This document shows, in pieces, positions 1-6,447 of a DNA stretch of 20,425 nucleotides. The DNA comes from an uncultured Lachnospiraceae bacterium (GTDB taxonomy: Bacteria > Bacillota > Clostridia > Lachnospirales > Lachnospiraceae). Every line of letters begins with the position of its first letter. The first letter of the stretch is position 1. Position numbers and translations under genes: made by a program. The notes beneath the pieces are model-generated. The model was not told where the DNA came from. It saw only the letters and a list, made by a program, of their open reading frames with translations, and did not search any database. The stretch is from NCBI GenBank assembly GCA_910578715.1, contig CAJTRL010000067.1, positions 1 through 20,425 of the forward strand, given 5' to 3'.

Positions 1-43
1 CAAGCAGACAGAGCATCTGATCTGATACAAAACCGAAATACAA

Positions 44-877
44 TTATGCCGCAGCCTTTCCAATCGCAATCCCTTTATCCTCAATGCCCTGACTCAGATT
101 ACACATAACGCTCACATCCTTTCTAAAACTCTCTTCAATAGGAATATCGTACTCTTTTCCAATTATGTTTAGCTTCTCATCTATTGTAAGTTCTTTTGAC
201 AGCAATGCTCCCAACAGACGGTGCAATTCATATCTTTCATCATGCCCCGGAAGTTCTTCCGCTAATCCGATCATTACAATGTTCAACAGATCCAGTTTTC
301 CCTTCCACTCGTAGGCACCAAGCACATTGTCATTTGTAAGATGAATATGATTCATAGTATTTTCTTCCATATTCATACATACCCATATCGAATAAACACG
401 CTTTATGTCATCATAGTTGGAATTCTCAAAATCTCTTTCTTTCTGCGAGGAAATTAATCGGCTCACATAAAAGATTGCCCGGTTCAATATCTGATAACCC
501 TTTGGATCATCTTTCTGTGCCTCCACATTAATAATAATCTGTGACAATCCGTCTTTCATCCGGACATAAAAAACAATGTCAAATCTTACCAGCCCTTCAT
601 TCAGTTCCTCATTTTCAGAATTGAAACCAACAAGCCGCTGACTGTCTTTCTCACTGCTGGTATTGGTAAGTCCCGGCTCTACTGGTACTGTACTGACATA
701 AGGCTGTCCCTCAATATAGGAAACCACTTCTTTGGGATTCATTCCCCTAAATTCATCTACCGTCTTTACCAGTATATGTGCCAGTATGCTCTTCTGTCCT
801 AACAGGCGTTTTGCACTGGCGTCATACTGCGCCTTCGTATCTGTTGCTTTTACCGCATTTTTCAATTCTGTATCCAC
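44..877 (-). CDS. Rpn-family PD-(D/E)XK nuclease / transposase-like protein
   Basis: Resembles the Rpn/YhgA-like recombination-promoting nucleases that are often multicopy in Lachnospiraceae and are predicted to cut DNA. Visible signs are the conserved opening with ALVK-like AHILVKTVDEF, and a PD-(D/E)XK-like core with RFDIVFYV (Asp100) followed by IIINVEAQ (Glu119, Gln121). I start it at the GTG at 877 because AGGAGG lies 6 bases upstream; an in-frame ATG at 910 lacks a site. That gives 277 residues. Family members commonly carry an alanine/glycine/glutamate repeat tail after GIAIGKA; here the protein stops just after it (KAAA), so the tail is short or lost. Orientation matches the other flank genes. 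The family call is fairly sure; activity is inferred. Confidence 0.75.
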   Translation of the reverse strand: MDTELKNAVKATDTKAQYDASAKRLLGQKSILAHILVKTVDEFRGMNPKEVVSYIEGQPYVSTVPVEPGLTNTSSEKDSQRLVGFNSENEELNEGLVRFDIVFYVRMKDGLSQIIINVEAQKDDPKGYQILNRAIFYVSRLISSQKERDFENSNYDDIKRVYSIWVCMNMEENTMNHIHLTNDNVLGAYEWKGKLDLLNIVMIGLAEELPGHDERYELHRLLGALLSKELTIDEKLNIIGKEYDIPIEESFRKDVSVMCNLSQGIEDKGIAIGKAAA

Positions 878-910
878 GGTCTTCCTCCTTTTTGTATGGA
901 ATATAGTCAT

Positions 911-1033
911 CTACAAAAAGGTATCTGACCACATTTATATTATATCTTAGCTTCGTCTTTAAAACAACTAAATTATACCCCTAAGCCATCCAAAAATTCC
1001 CTAAATAGAAATCTTCTGTTCCATATTTTTCAA
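911..1033. other. intergenic spacer, no gene seen
   Basis: An AT-rich stretch upstream of the Rpn-like gene. It must hold that gene's promoter if it is expressed, but I see no convincing -35/-10 pair, RNA gene or repeat. Confidence 0.3.
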
Positions 1034-1211
1034 TTAATGTTCCCACGCACAATCTATACAGAAACCATTTCCTCCATCATTTTGATGTGAAATCGGTTTC
1101 CCGCAGGCAAGGCAGGTCGTATAAGGCTTATCGTCTGTCCATTCTTCCTCATCCCAATTATCATCTACGGTTTGACTGACTATTTCTCTTTCTGACAATG
1201 ATCATTATCAT
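1034..1211 (-). pseudogene. small zinc-ribbon-like fragment
   Basis: On the minus strand a frame ending at 1034 encodes about 54 residues with two Cys pairs, CLAC and CIDC, spaced like a small zinc ribbon, preceded by an acidic DDNWDEEEW stretch. No good start lies in this frame. An ATG at 1211, overlapping the stop of the preceding frame as ATGA and preceded by GGGGAC, begins a different frame that closes after 16 codons. The simplest reading is a start at 1211 followed by a frameshift near 1198, so a decayed small gene. A TTG start at 1198 is the alternative. Function unknown. Confidence 0.3.
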
Positions 1212-1275
1212 ATGTCCCCTATTAATTTTTCTTGTGGCTTCATATACTCACTAAGTATTTTCTTCAAAGCCTCCG

Positions 1276-1596
1276 TCAGCCAATCCAACTGCATACATTT
1301 GATTCTATCATAATCATCATTTCGTTTGCGCTATCAAATACAAATTTTGTCAAAACATCACCATACATATAACATTTTACAATATTCAGTTCATTAATAA
1401 AAGAAAGTAACTTTTCTCCATCTTTAGCCATAGTTACTTTCCCTTCTGCATATTCAATATAGTGTTCTTCAATACTTATGCCCTTTTCGGACTGGCTAAA
1501 CTTCCAATAAGTATGTTGTCCTTCCTCCGCCAACTTACCTAGCGTTAAAATTTCCCTTTTATCATTCCATCTTCCTAATCCACTTTTATTTCTCAT
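1276..1596 (-). CDS. hypothetical protein, probably frameshifted near its end
   Basis: An open frame of 106 residues with no family I recognise. It has no signal peptide or membrane segment and is mixed alpha/beta in composition (IEEHYIEYAEGKVTM, NIVKCYMYGDVLTKF). No clear ribosome site precedes the ATG. After the codons for NVCS the frame closes (WIG-stop), but the neighbouring frame stays open and reads LDWLTEALKKILSEY and onward to a stop at 1208-1210, which overlaps the start of the next small frame. This suggests a one-base frameshift near 1285 and an original gene spanning 1208-1596. Whether the shift is real or a sequencing error cannot be told here. Confidence 0.4.
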   Translation of the reverse strand: MRNKSGLGRWNDKREILTLGKLAEEGQHTYWKFSQSEKGISIEEHYIEYAEGKVTMAKDGEKLLSFINELNIVKCYMYGDVLTKFVFDSANEMMIMIESNVCSWIG

Positions 1597-1753
1597 TTAT
1601 AATGCCTTTATCCATAAATACACCCGCAATCCTCTATTTCTTCCTCCCTGTAATTTATCTTTTTCCTCATCAAAAGCACCACCGTCTCAATGGTTTTGCC
1701 AAATTTCCACAAACTGATACTAATACATCACATATATTTTTTACTACATATTT
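1597..1753. other. intergenic, possible short gene remnants
   Basis: Holds no complete gene. Two minus-strand frames stay open for about 28 codons with plausible protein composition (one ends in RVYLWIKAL just before 1602), so this may be a worn C-terminal remnant. No RNA gene or terminator is evident. Confidence 0.25.
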
Positions 1754-3049
1754 TTACTTAATAAAATACTCTTTCAAAATATCTTGAGTCTTTATGTACA
1801 AAAGTTCTGTTTCCTTAACTCGATAGCTAACATCCTTCCTAAAAGTAATTGATGATTCATACTGCTCATTAAATGTCTCTCTGTCTTCTTCTGTGAAGTA
1901 ACAATAAATAATTTTAACATTTTTAGAAGACATATCACTAAATCGAAGCATTACATCTCTTATTATATGTTGGTCGTTATCAATATTCATTCCGAAAATC
2001 ACCACAACCGCTACTTTATCCTTCTTCATACTATTACCAACTATTCTTACAATGTTGTCAGTTCTCTTATTAATTGGATTCTTATTCATTACGTTTACTA
2101 TTCCTGCAAATGTTTTATTCGTAAAATAATCCCCAATTAATATATCTGAAAAACTTACATATGTTTCTAAATTTAATCCTACTCCTAAACTCTGATAATA
2201 TACATATTCCTTTTCATTAAGTACATACTGCCCATGAATATGTTGTACAGGTCGCATTGAAATATTTTCTAAAATATGGTCATAATTTAAAGTCAATAAC
2301 ACATTGTAATTATCCAGAAAACTTTTAATTTTGTCCAATTTTAAATTGCTAAGATTACTAAGTTTTGAAAAGTTTACAGCTTTTCCGTTGCACAAAATAG
2401 CTGTTGCAAAAAGCATTCGATAATATGTATTAAATCCATTACTCAACGCAAATTGATGAATATCATCTGTTTCGGTAACAATCTTATTTTTATTTATATA
2501 TCCCACTTTAATCAAAGTAATAAATTCATTATTTGAATGGAGAGCATACTTTTCAGAATCTATTTCATTTATTGCAAAAAACATATATATTAATATCGAC
2601 CAATATTCAATATTTACAAATTTATATCCTCTCTTTTTCCCAACTCTCGCAATACTTTTAATCAAATCTAATTCTGACTTGCCAAAAACTAATTTATGAA
2701 TATATCCCATATCATCTAACTTTTTGAGTAAATCCTCATTCTTTATAATACTTTCAGCAAAATCAACGCCTGACAAAAATACTTCTTCTATATCTTTTTG
2801 CTTATATGTATATACATACTTACAGACATTTTTATAATTATCCTTAAAAACCTTCTTAAATAAATTATTGGCTTTCACATCATACTTACCACTATGGAGC
2901 AATAATTTATGTGCTTCATAAAGTCTATCATAAATATTTGCAAAATCATTATCAAAATTAATACTAAATCCATTTCCACATAAAAATGCTGACGGCTGTT
3001 TTAAAATTATATTTTCCAATTCTTTATTTGTTATTTCTCTCATCTTCAC
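1754..3049 (-). CDS. AbiH/SIR2-like (DUF4917-type) protein, candidate defence gene
   Basis: A 431-residue protein with the motif order seen in AbiH, SIR2-like and DUF4917 families: a nucleotide-binding-like CGNGFS at 24-29, TLNYDH at 253-258, HIHG at 270-273 and IFGMNIDND at 351-359 near the C-terminus. Such proteins bind NAD-like nucleotides and several take part in abortive infection or toxin systems; that role here is inference. No membrane segment or signal peptide. It starts at GTG 3049 or ATG 3043; GGAG lies 12 bases before the GTG. The gene is much more AT-rich than the neighbouring prophage. Before phage insertion it lay directly downstream of the KilA-N gene in the same orientation. 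Confidence 0.6.
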   Translation of the reverse strand: MKMREITNKELENIILKQPSAFLCGNGFSINFDNDFANIYDRLYEAHKLLLHSGKYDVKANNLFKKVFKDNYKNVCKYVYTYKQKDIEEVFLSGVDFAESIIKNEDLLKKLDDMGYIHKLVFGKSELDLIKSIARVGKKRGYKFVNIEYWSILIYMFFAINEIDSEKYALHSNNEFITLIKVGYINKNKIVTETDDIHQFALSNGFNTYYRMLFATAILCNGKAVNFSKLSNLSNLKLDKIKSFLDNYNVLLTLNYDHILENISMRPVQHIHGQYVLNEKEYVYYQSLGVGLNLETYVSFSDILIGDYFTNKTFAGIVNVMNKNPINKRTDNIVRIVGNSMKKDKVAVVVIFGMNIDNDQHIIRDVMLRFSDMSSKNVKIIYCYFTEEDRETFNEQYESSITFRKDVSYRVKETELLYIKTQDILKEYFIK

Positions 3050-3072
3050 AAAGTACTATTGCTCCTTTTCAT

Positions 3073-3102
3073 ATTATAATATCCTTTTTATTATTACACT
3101 AA
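3073..3102 (-). promoter_or_regulatory. candidate promoter of the AbiH/SIR2-like gene
   Basis: On the minus strand TTAGTG (3102-3097) and a perfect TATAAT (3078-3073) are separated by 18 bases, placing a start point about 17 bases before the GTG at 3049. The -10 is strong, the -35 weak. Confidence 0.4.
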
Positions 3103-3128
3103 TTGTTTCTCTCTTCAACATTTTAATT

Positions 3129-3145
3129 TTTCAACTGCTTAACTT
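3129..3145. repeat. attL: 17-bp direct repeat, left end of the prophage
   Basis: TTTCAACTGCTTAACTT is identical at 13308-13324. Read on the minus strand this copy encodes KQLK and continues AAT TAA, giving Lys-Asn-stop at 3123-3125, the likely original end of the KilA-N gene. Base identity stops exactly at the 17-mer. Confidence 0.7.
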
Positions 3146-3152
3146 TGCCGGC

Positions 3153-3171
3153 TGTAAAATTAAAATTAACT
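3153..3171 (+). repeat. left inverted-repeat arm beside attL
   Basis: TGTAAAATTAAAATTAACT matches the reverse complement of 13283-13301 at 16 of 19 positions, with the inner 11 (TAAAATTAACT) perfect. The two arms sit at similar distances (7 and 6 bases) from the 17-bp cores, so they could be recombinase binding arms or terminal inverted repeats. Confidence 0.45.
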
Positions 3172-3242
3172 AAGAAATCCCCGGCCAGAGACCGGGGAAA
3201 GGAATATTTAACGGGAGAATAGATGATACTTCCTTTCTTAGT
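3169..3242. repeat. nested hairpins at the left end
   Basis: ACTAAGAAA (3169-3177) pairs with TTTCTTAGT (3234-3242). Inside lie AAAGGAA (3198-3204) with TTCCTTT (3230-3236), and a compact hairpin TCCCCGG / CCGGGGA (3178-3184, 3192-3198; 7-base loop). There is no T-run on either side, so this is not a standard terminator. Also CCAGAGAC (3185-3192) recurs inverted as GTCTCTGG (3262-3269). Structural DNA or RNA element of unknown role; a packaging signal is one possibility. Confidence 0.45.
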
Positions 3243-3383
3243 GTGATATTTAAAAGTGAAAGTCTCTGGTAGGGTTTTTGCTTTTAAGATACCACAAAAT
3301 AAGTCCCATAAAACGGACTTTGTTGTTCATTAAGCGGGGTGGACGCCTTACTCGTCTGCTCCGCAGTCCCCGGAGGAAAAACA

Positions 3384-3563
3384 ATGCTGACTTTTCCAGT
3401 AGCGGTACAGATAAATGGCCAGGTGAGATGTATACAGCATATTGAAAAAGATGAACTTTTTAAGATAAAGGCATCCTATTGCGGGACCGACCGGAAATAT
3501 TCGGGGTATGAAATCTATGCGGATATGAATACCGGGAAACTGTATGCGGCAGACGCATTTTAA
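3384..3563 (+). CDS. small hypothetical phage protein (59 aa)
   Basis: I start at ATG 3384 because GGAGGAAAAACA directly precedes it; an in-frame GTG at 3339 has no comparable site. The 59-residue product is soluble, with MLTFPVAVQINGQVRCI at its front and a Tyr-rich YEIYADMNTGKLYAADAF end, suggesting a small beta-rich fold. I do not recognise the family. It is the first gene of the element, separated from the next by a palindrome and a promoter, so it may be transcribed separately. A hairpin (AAGTCC 3301-3306 / GGACTT 3315-3320) lies in its leader. Confidence 0.6.
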   Translation: MLTFPVAVQINGQVRCIQHIEKDELFKIKASYCGTDRKYSGYEIYADMNTGKLYAADAF

Positions 3564-3564
3564 A

Positions 3565-3588
3565 TAATTAACATACGTATGTTAATTA
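3565..3588. promoter_or_regulatory. 24-bp perfect palindrome, candidate operator
   Basis: Perfect two-fold symmetry centred on CATACGTATG (3572-3581), arms TAATTAAC and GTTAATTA. It ends 11 bases upstream of a candidate -35 box, the usual place for an activator or repressor dimer site controlling the downstream operon. Confidence 0.5.
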
Positions 3589-3599
3589 CATACGGAAAA

Positions 3600-3628
3600 T
3601 TGATAATAAAGTGCACATTTATTATAAA
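3600..3628 (+). promoter_or_regulatory. candidate sigma-A promoter of the virion operon
   Basis: TTGATA (3600-3605), a 17-base spacer and TATAAA (3623-3628). This precedes the ssDNA-binding candidate and the following closely spaced membrane-protein genes. Confidence 0.55.
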
Positions 3629-3668
3629 GAGAACAAGAAAATAAGCAGAGAAGAAAGAAGGAAAAAAG

Positions 3669-3956
3669 ATGAAAGTAACGATTATCGGAATCAAGAAAGC
3701 AAAGACGAAAAACGGACGTGAGTTTTGTAGTTATTTTTATGAAAAGGCTTTTACAGACTATGAACGTGAAAACAGCGACTGTCTTGGAATGACCGTGGGA
3801 AGTGAGTTTTCCTACAAGGATTATAACCTGAAGCCGGGCGATGTGTGCGACTTCCAGTACGAACCGGGCTACGAAGGAAAAGCGACGCTCTCGGATGTCG
3901 TTGTGTTAAAACCGAATGACACTGCCGGAAAAGATGCAAAAGAAAACAGCAAGTAA
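3669..3956 (+). CDS. candidate ssDNA-binding protein (pV-like)
   Basis: A 95-residue soluble protein, start ATG 3669 with AGAAAGGAA upstream. It opens with a beta-strand-like MKVTIIGIKKAKTKNGREF and contains alternating strands with many aromatic residues (YFYEKAFTDY, FSYKDYNLKPGDVCDFQYEPGY), followed by a polar tail. Size, position at the front of the virion operon and aromatic-rich beta pattern match the OB-fold ssDNA-binding proteins (gene V type) that coat the phage strand before export. The assignment rests on position and pattern, not on a signature motif. The next gene begins 23 bases downstream. Confidence 0.5.
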   Translation: MKVTIIGIKKAKTKNGREFCSYFYEKAFTDYERENSDCLGMTVGSEFSYKDYNLKPGDVCDFQYEPGYEGKATLSDVVVLKPNDTAGKDAKENSK

Positions 3957-3979
3957 CGCTCCGGGAAAGGAAAACGGAC

Positions 3980-4297
3980 ATGGATTATTTATTTCTTTTA
4001 TCAGTCGTGTTTCTCCTGTTCTGTTTTATTTTTCGGAAACGGATTGCGGAAAAATTTGCAGTCCGTTCCCGGAAGAAAGAGGCGGAACTTCCGGAAGCTG
4101 TAAAGCCGGAAACAGCCGTGTATAAGGTACTGGCTTTTAACGCAAAAGATTTCGGAAGCACAAAAGAACTGGAAAACATGATGGAGCTCCGGCTGGAACA
4201 GTGTCTGGCCGGATTATCGAGACAGGGCCGCCGTGCGGAAGTGGAATTTCATTCGACAGGTTTTGTGCTCGTATACCTTGTAAAATATACCTGTTAA
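3980..4297 (+). CDS. small membrane protein of the virion operon (105 aa)
   Basis: Residues 4-19 form one hydrophobic helix (LFLLSVVFLLFCFIF) followed at once by RKRIAEKFAVRSRKK, so the N-terminus would be outside and the rest cytoplasmic by the positive-inside rule. The cytoplasmic part ends with a strand-rich segment (EVEFHSTGFVLVYLVKYTC). AAAGGAAAAC precedes the start. No family recognised. Placement between the ssDNA-binding candidate and a Pro-rich virion-protein candidate suggests a morphogenesis or minor structural role. Confidence 0.6.
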   Translation: MDYLFLLSVVFLLFCFIFRKRIAEKFAVRSRKKEAELPEAVKPETAVYKVLAFNAKDFGSTKELENMMELRLEQCLAGLSRQGRRAEVEFHSTGFVLVYLVKYTC

Positions 4298-4309
4298 GGC
4301 GGTGAGGAT

Positions 4310-5251
4310 ATGGAAGCTACGGAAATAATAACAGAAAATACGGAGATTCCTGAAACAGGCATACAGAATCCGGAAACACCGGAACAAATACCGGAGATAC
4401 CGGGGACGCCGGGCAGTACGGATAAAACGGAAACAGATATCCCGGAACCGGAGAGCCCGGAACCAGATATTCCGGAACCGGAAAATCCGCCGGATAAAAC
4501 ACCGGATATTTCCATAGTGCCGGATATTCCCGTCAGTCAGGACCCCATACAGGAAGAAGGACCTGAGGCGGAAATCCCGGTTCCCGATTTTTCCGGTTAT
4601 CCGGGGGAACTGACAGAAAGCACCGAAAAAACACAGAGCATGGATGAATTGCTTGAACGGCTTGACACCCTTACCCTGATGCTTGCACCGGAAGAAGAAA
4701 CGGAAGAAAACAGCACGGAACGCTTTTCCGTCATTCTTCCCGGCTATGAAGAGTTTTCCTACCCTGTAAGGGTCACTTACGGCATTACAACCGCAACCGG
4801 GTATTCCACTTACGTCGGTTTTACATATGACAGTCCGGAAGCATTCAGAGGCGGCTTTGAAAAGATGGAAACGGACGTTATCGACGGAAATTTGCAGTCC
4901 TTTTATATCCGGTACGTTTACAGCGGGGAAGGCACTGACTCCGAACTGCTGTATGATTCGGACAGCCCTGTGGAAACGCCGGAACCGGAACCAGAACCGG
5001 AGCCGACGCCGGGAACCAGTATTGATAATGAAACGGTACAGGAGATATTAACGCATCTGGAATCGGCCGGAACAACGCTTTCGGACATATCCGCGGCAGA
5101 TAAACAGGAATATCTGCTCATGGCAGACTACCGGGAAGAAATGCTCATGCTCCAGGCGGCTGATACAGGCTCAACGGTTATCCTCTGCATTGTCATGACT
5201 GCGTTGCTTGCGGAAATTACATTCTTGGAGTTTTTCAGGAGGTTTAAATGA
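4310..5251 (+). CDS. Pro/Glu-rich, C-terminally anchored membrane protein (313 aa)
   Basis: Residues 1-100 are an acidic Pro-rich stalk with imperfect PEP/IPE repeats, built from CCGGAAC-type DNA units. A globular segment follows (about 125-225, with FSVILPGYEEFSYPV and YSTYVGFTYDSPEAF), then a second stalk (PEPEPEPEPTPG) and a C-terminal helix (TVILCIVMTALLAEITFL) ending FFRRFK. The basic tail predicts an outside N-terminus, yet there is no signal peptide. Start ATG 4310 follows GGCGGTGAGGAT. The stop overlaps the next start (ATGA). It may be a virion or adsorption-associated protein; function unproven and no family recognised. Confidence 0.65.
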   Translation: MEATEIITENTEIPETGIQNPETPEQIPEIPGTPGSTDKTETDIPEPESPEPDIPEPENPPDKTPDISIVPDIPVSQDPIQEEGPEAEIPVPDFSGYPGELTESTEKTQSMDELLERLDTLTLMLAPEEETEENSTERFSVILPGYEEFSYPVRVTYGITTATGYSTYVGFTYDSPEAFRGGFEKMETDVIDGNLQSFYIRYVYSGEGTDSELLYDSDSPVETPEPEPEPEPTPGTSIDNETVQEILTHLESAGTTLSDISAADKQEYLLMADYREEMLMLQAADTGSTVILCIVMTALLAEITFLEFFRRFK

Positions 5252-5394
5252 CAGGACAGGTAATGGAATTTTTAAAAGAATTTCTTCCGGTAATGACTGG
5301 AATCGGCGCCGGACTTGGATTTCTGCTCGGCGGCATTTCTGCCGTACTGGGATATGCTATTTTCAAAGTACAGGCATTTTTTGATATACAGTAG
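5248..5394 (+). CDS. 48-aa one-helix membrane protein, minor coat candidate
   Basis: A tiny gene. AGGAGG ends 5 bases before ATG 5248, which overlaps the stop of the preceding gene. The product has an amphipathic N-terminus (MTGQVMEFLKEFLP) and a Gly-rich helix (GIGAGLGFLLGGISAVLGY) with small-residue packing faces, then FKVQAFFDIQ. Size and one helix match pVII/pIX-type end-cap proteins of inoviruses. It directly precedes the major coat candidate. Confidence 0.65.
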   Translation: MTGQVMEFLKEFLPVMTGIGAGLGFLLGGISAVLGYAIFKVQAFFDIQ

Positions 5395-5457
5395 ATATTG
5401 GCAGATACGGTCTGTTGATATAAAGTGCGCACAGACTAGGAAAGGAGGTAAATGGAT

Positions 5458-5655
5458 ATGAGTATTCCCGCATTGTTAGAATCCGGAGTTTCAACGTCTC
5501 TTGATTTTTCAAACGCAATCACGACATCCCTGAACGGGATTTCAGGCGATTTTGCAAAGTATGCACTGATTGCCGTGCCGATTGCGCTCGGAATCTGGGC
5601 GGCCCCGAAAGTGATTAAAATCGTTATGAAGTTTTTCAACGCCCTGACACACTAA
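5458..5655 (+). CDS. pVIII-like major coat protein candidate
   Basis: A 65-residue product from ATG 5458, chosen over ATG 5452 because AAAGGAGG then lies 8 bases away. It follows the major-coat plan: a polar/acidic N-terminal half (IPALLESGVSTSLDFSNAITTSLNGISGDFAKY), one hydrophobic helix (ALIAVPIALGIWAAP) and a basic C-terminus (KVIKIVMKFF) to contact the packaged DNA. There is no cleavable signal peptide, as in the Pf3 coat protein. The best ribosome site of the region and a strong hairpin just downstream fit a highly expressed gene. Confidence 0.65.
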   Translation: MSIPALLESGVSTSLDFSNAITTSLNGISGDFAKYALIAVPIALGIWAAPKVIKIVMKFFNALTH

Positions 5656-5666
5656 GGGCGGTCTGC

Positions 5667-5697
5667 ATGACCGGGAGCGGCATCCGCTTCCGGTCAT
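5667..5697 (+). terminator. strong hairpin after the major coat gene
   Basis: ATGACCGGGAGCGG pairs with CCGCTTCCGGTCAT: 14 pairs with one G-U and a 3-base loop, starting 12 bases after the coat stop codon. No T-run follows, so it may stabilise the coat message or act as a partial terminator. Filamentous phages often set coat-protein dose by such a structure. Confidence 0.5.
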
Positions 5698-5714
5698 TAT
5701 AAGAAGGTGTATGT

Positions 5715-5846
5715 ATGACTGTTCTGAAAGCATTTGTATTTATCGCATCGCTTCTGGCGATTCCCCTGTCAGGATTTCTGCTTGTGCTGTGCATCGTGAT
5801 TGATATGGTGAGAAGCGAGCAGATACGGGAGGATGAAGGCCGGTGA
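5715..5846 (+). CDS. 43-aa one-helix membrane protein
   Basis: ATG 5715 with AAGGTG seven bases upstream. One long hydrophobic stretch (LKAFVFIASLLAIPLSGFLLVLCIVIDMV) followed by a charged tail (RSEQIREDEGR). The stop overlaps the next start as TGATG, so the two are translationally coupled. Candidate minor virion or assembly protein; no family recognised. Confidence 0.6.
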   Translation: MTVLKAFVFIASLLAIPLSGFLLVLCIVIDMVRSEQIREDEGR

Positions 5847-6064
5847 TGAGAAAATATCATATCCGCAGCATAATGGCCGCAATGCTGTTTCTGATACTGC
5901 CCGTGCCGTATGCGTCCATGCTGGCAGTGCTGACTGCCGTATTCGGAGACAACGTTTATGTCCATGTGGTGCTCTGCATGCTGTATCTGTCAGTTTCCGG
6001 ATATGGAATCGAGCGTTTAATAAGAAAGATGGGAAACAGCCGGGAGAAAAACCGGGAAACTTAG
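5846..6064 (+). CDS. 72-aa two-helix membrane protein
   Basis: Coupled to the preceding gene through a TGATG overlap; AAGG lies six bases before the ATG. Two hydrophobic segments (IMAAMLFLILPVPYASMLAVLTAVF and VHVVLCMLYLSVSGYGI) separated by a short polar loop, then a basic C-terminus (ERLIRKMGNSREKNR). Basic residues at both ends predict both termini in the cytoplasm. Function unknown; position suggests assembly or virion membrane intermediate. Confidence 0.55.
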   Translation: MRKYHIRSIMAAMLFLILPVPYASMLAVLTAVFGDNVYVHVVLCMLYLSVSGYGIERLIRKMGNSREKNRET

Positions 6065-6079
6065 AAAGAGTGGAAAGCA

Positions 6080-6178
6080 GTTCCGTTTTCCGGTGCGGAC
6101 GGCCGAAAAATTTTCCGGAGTGCATAGCGGTTTACGGAGAGAAAATTTTGAAGGGATGTCCGCACCGGAAAGGGGAAC
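6080..6178. repeat. 21-bp inverted repeat forming a long stem-loop, packaging-signal candidate
   Basis: Arms 6080-6100 and 6158-6178 match at 19 of 21 positions, including a perfect TTTCCGGTGCGGAC block, with a 57-base loop that itself contains AAATTTTC-type self-complementary pieces. It lies in the only non-coding gap of the virion module. In filamentous phages a non-coding hairpin on the packaged strand is the packaging signal; that role is inference here. There is no T-run for a terminator. Confidence 0.5.
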
Positions 6179-6254
6179 TGCCAGGACCTTCCGGGGAAAG
6201 GGAAAGAAATGAGTGCAAATTTTGCGCAAAAGTATGTTATTTTTGCTCAGGTGA

Positions 6255-6283
6255 TTAACTGAATATGGAAAACTTGCTATACT
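6255..6283 (+). promoter_or_regulatory. candidate promoter before the 37-aa gene
   Basis: TTAACT (6255-6260), a 17-base spacer and TATACT (6278-6283), 16 bases before the ATG at 6300. Moderate matches to the sigma-A consensus. Confidence 0.4.
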
Positions 6284-6299
6284 TCCCGTAAGGGGGGTG

Positions 6300-6413
6300 A
6301 TGCCTTTGGCTGGTCTTTATTTTATTTTTATTCTAATTTTTGTACCACTTATATTAGCTATTGTTTTTGGCATAATCATTCTGATAAAGACATTTATGAG
6401 AAGCAAGAAGTAA
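6300..6413 (+). CDS. 37-aa one-helix membrane protein
   Basis: GGGGGGTG directly precedes ATG 6300. The product is almost wholly one helix (GLYFIFILIFVPLILAIVFGIIILI) with a basic tail (KTFMRSKK), consistent with a minor coat or assembly peptide. The codons and surrounding DNA are clearly AT-richer than the upstream virion genes. A terminator overlaps its last codons, ending the transcription unit ahead of the pIII-like gene. Confidence 0.6.
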   Translation: MPLAGLYFIFILIFVPLILAIVFGIIILIKTFMRSKK

Positions 6414-6435
6414 GTTTTCTTGCTTCTTTTTATTT
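6399..6435 (+). terminator. rho-independent terminator between coat and adsorption modules
   Basis: AGAAGCAAGAA (6399-6409) pairs perfectly with TTCTTGCTTCT (6417-6427), 7-base loop, followed by TTTTATTTC. It includes the stop codon of the 37-aa gene. Placement between the coat genes and the pIII-like gene parallels the central terminator of Ff phages. Confidence 0.75.
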
Positions 6436-6447
6436 CATGGAGGATTT

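Noticed and set aside
4340..4520. CRISPR-like or tandem DNA repeat
   Set aside because: The CCGGAAC-type repetition is imperfect, in frame and explained by the Pro/Glu-rich protein stalk.
6070..6258. Cys-rich plus-strand frame (CKFCAKVCYFC near its end) after the 72-aa gene
   Set aside because: Weak GTG start, no ribosome site, and it crosses the 21-bp inverted repeat, which explains much of its sequence. Could be a real zinc-binding peptide but not supported.
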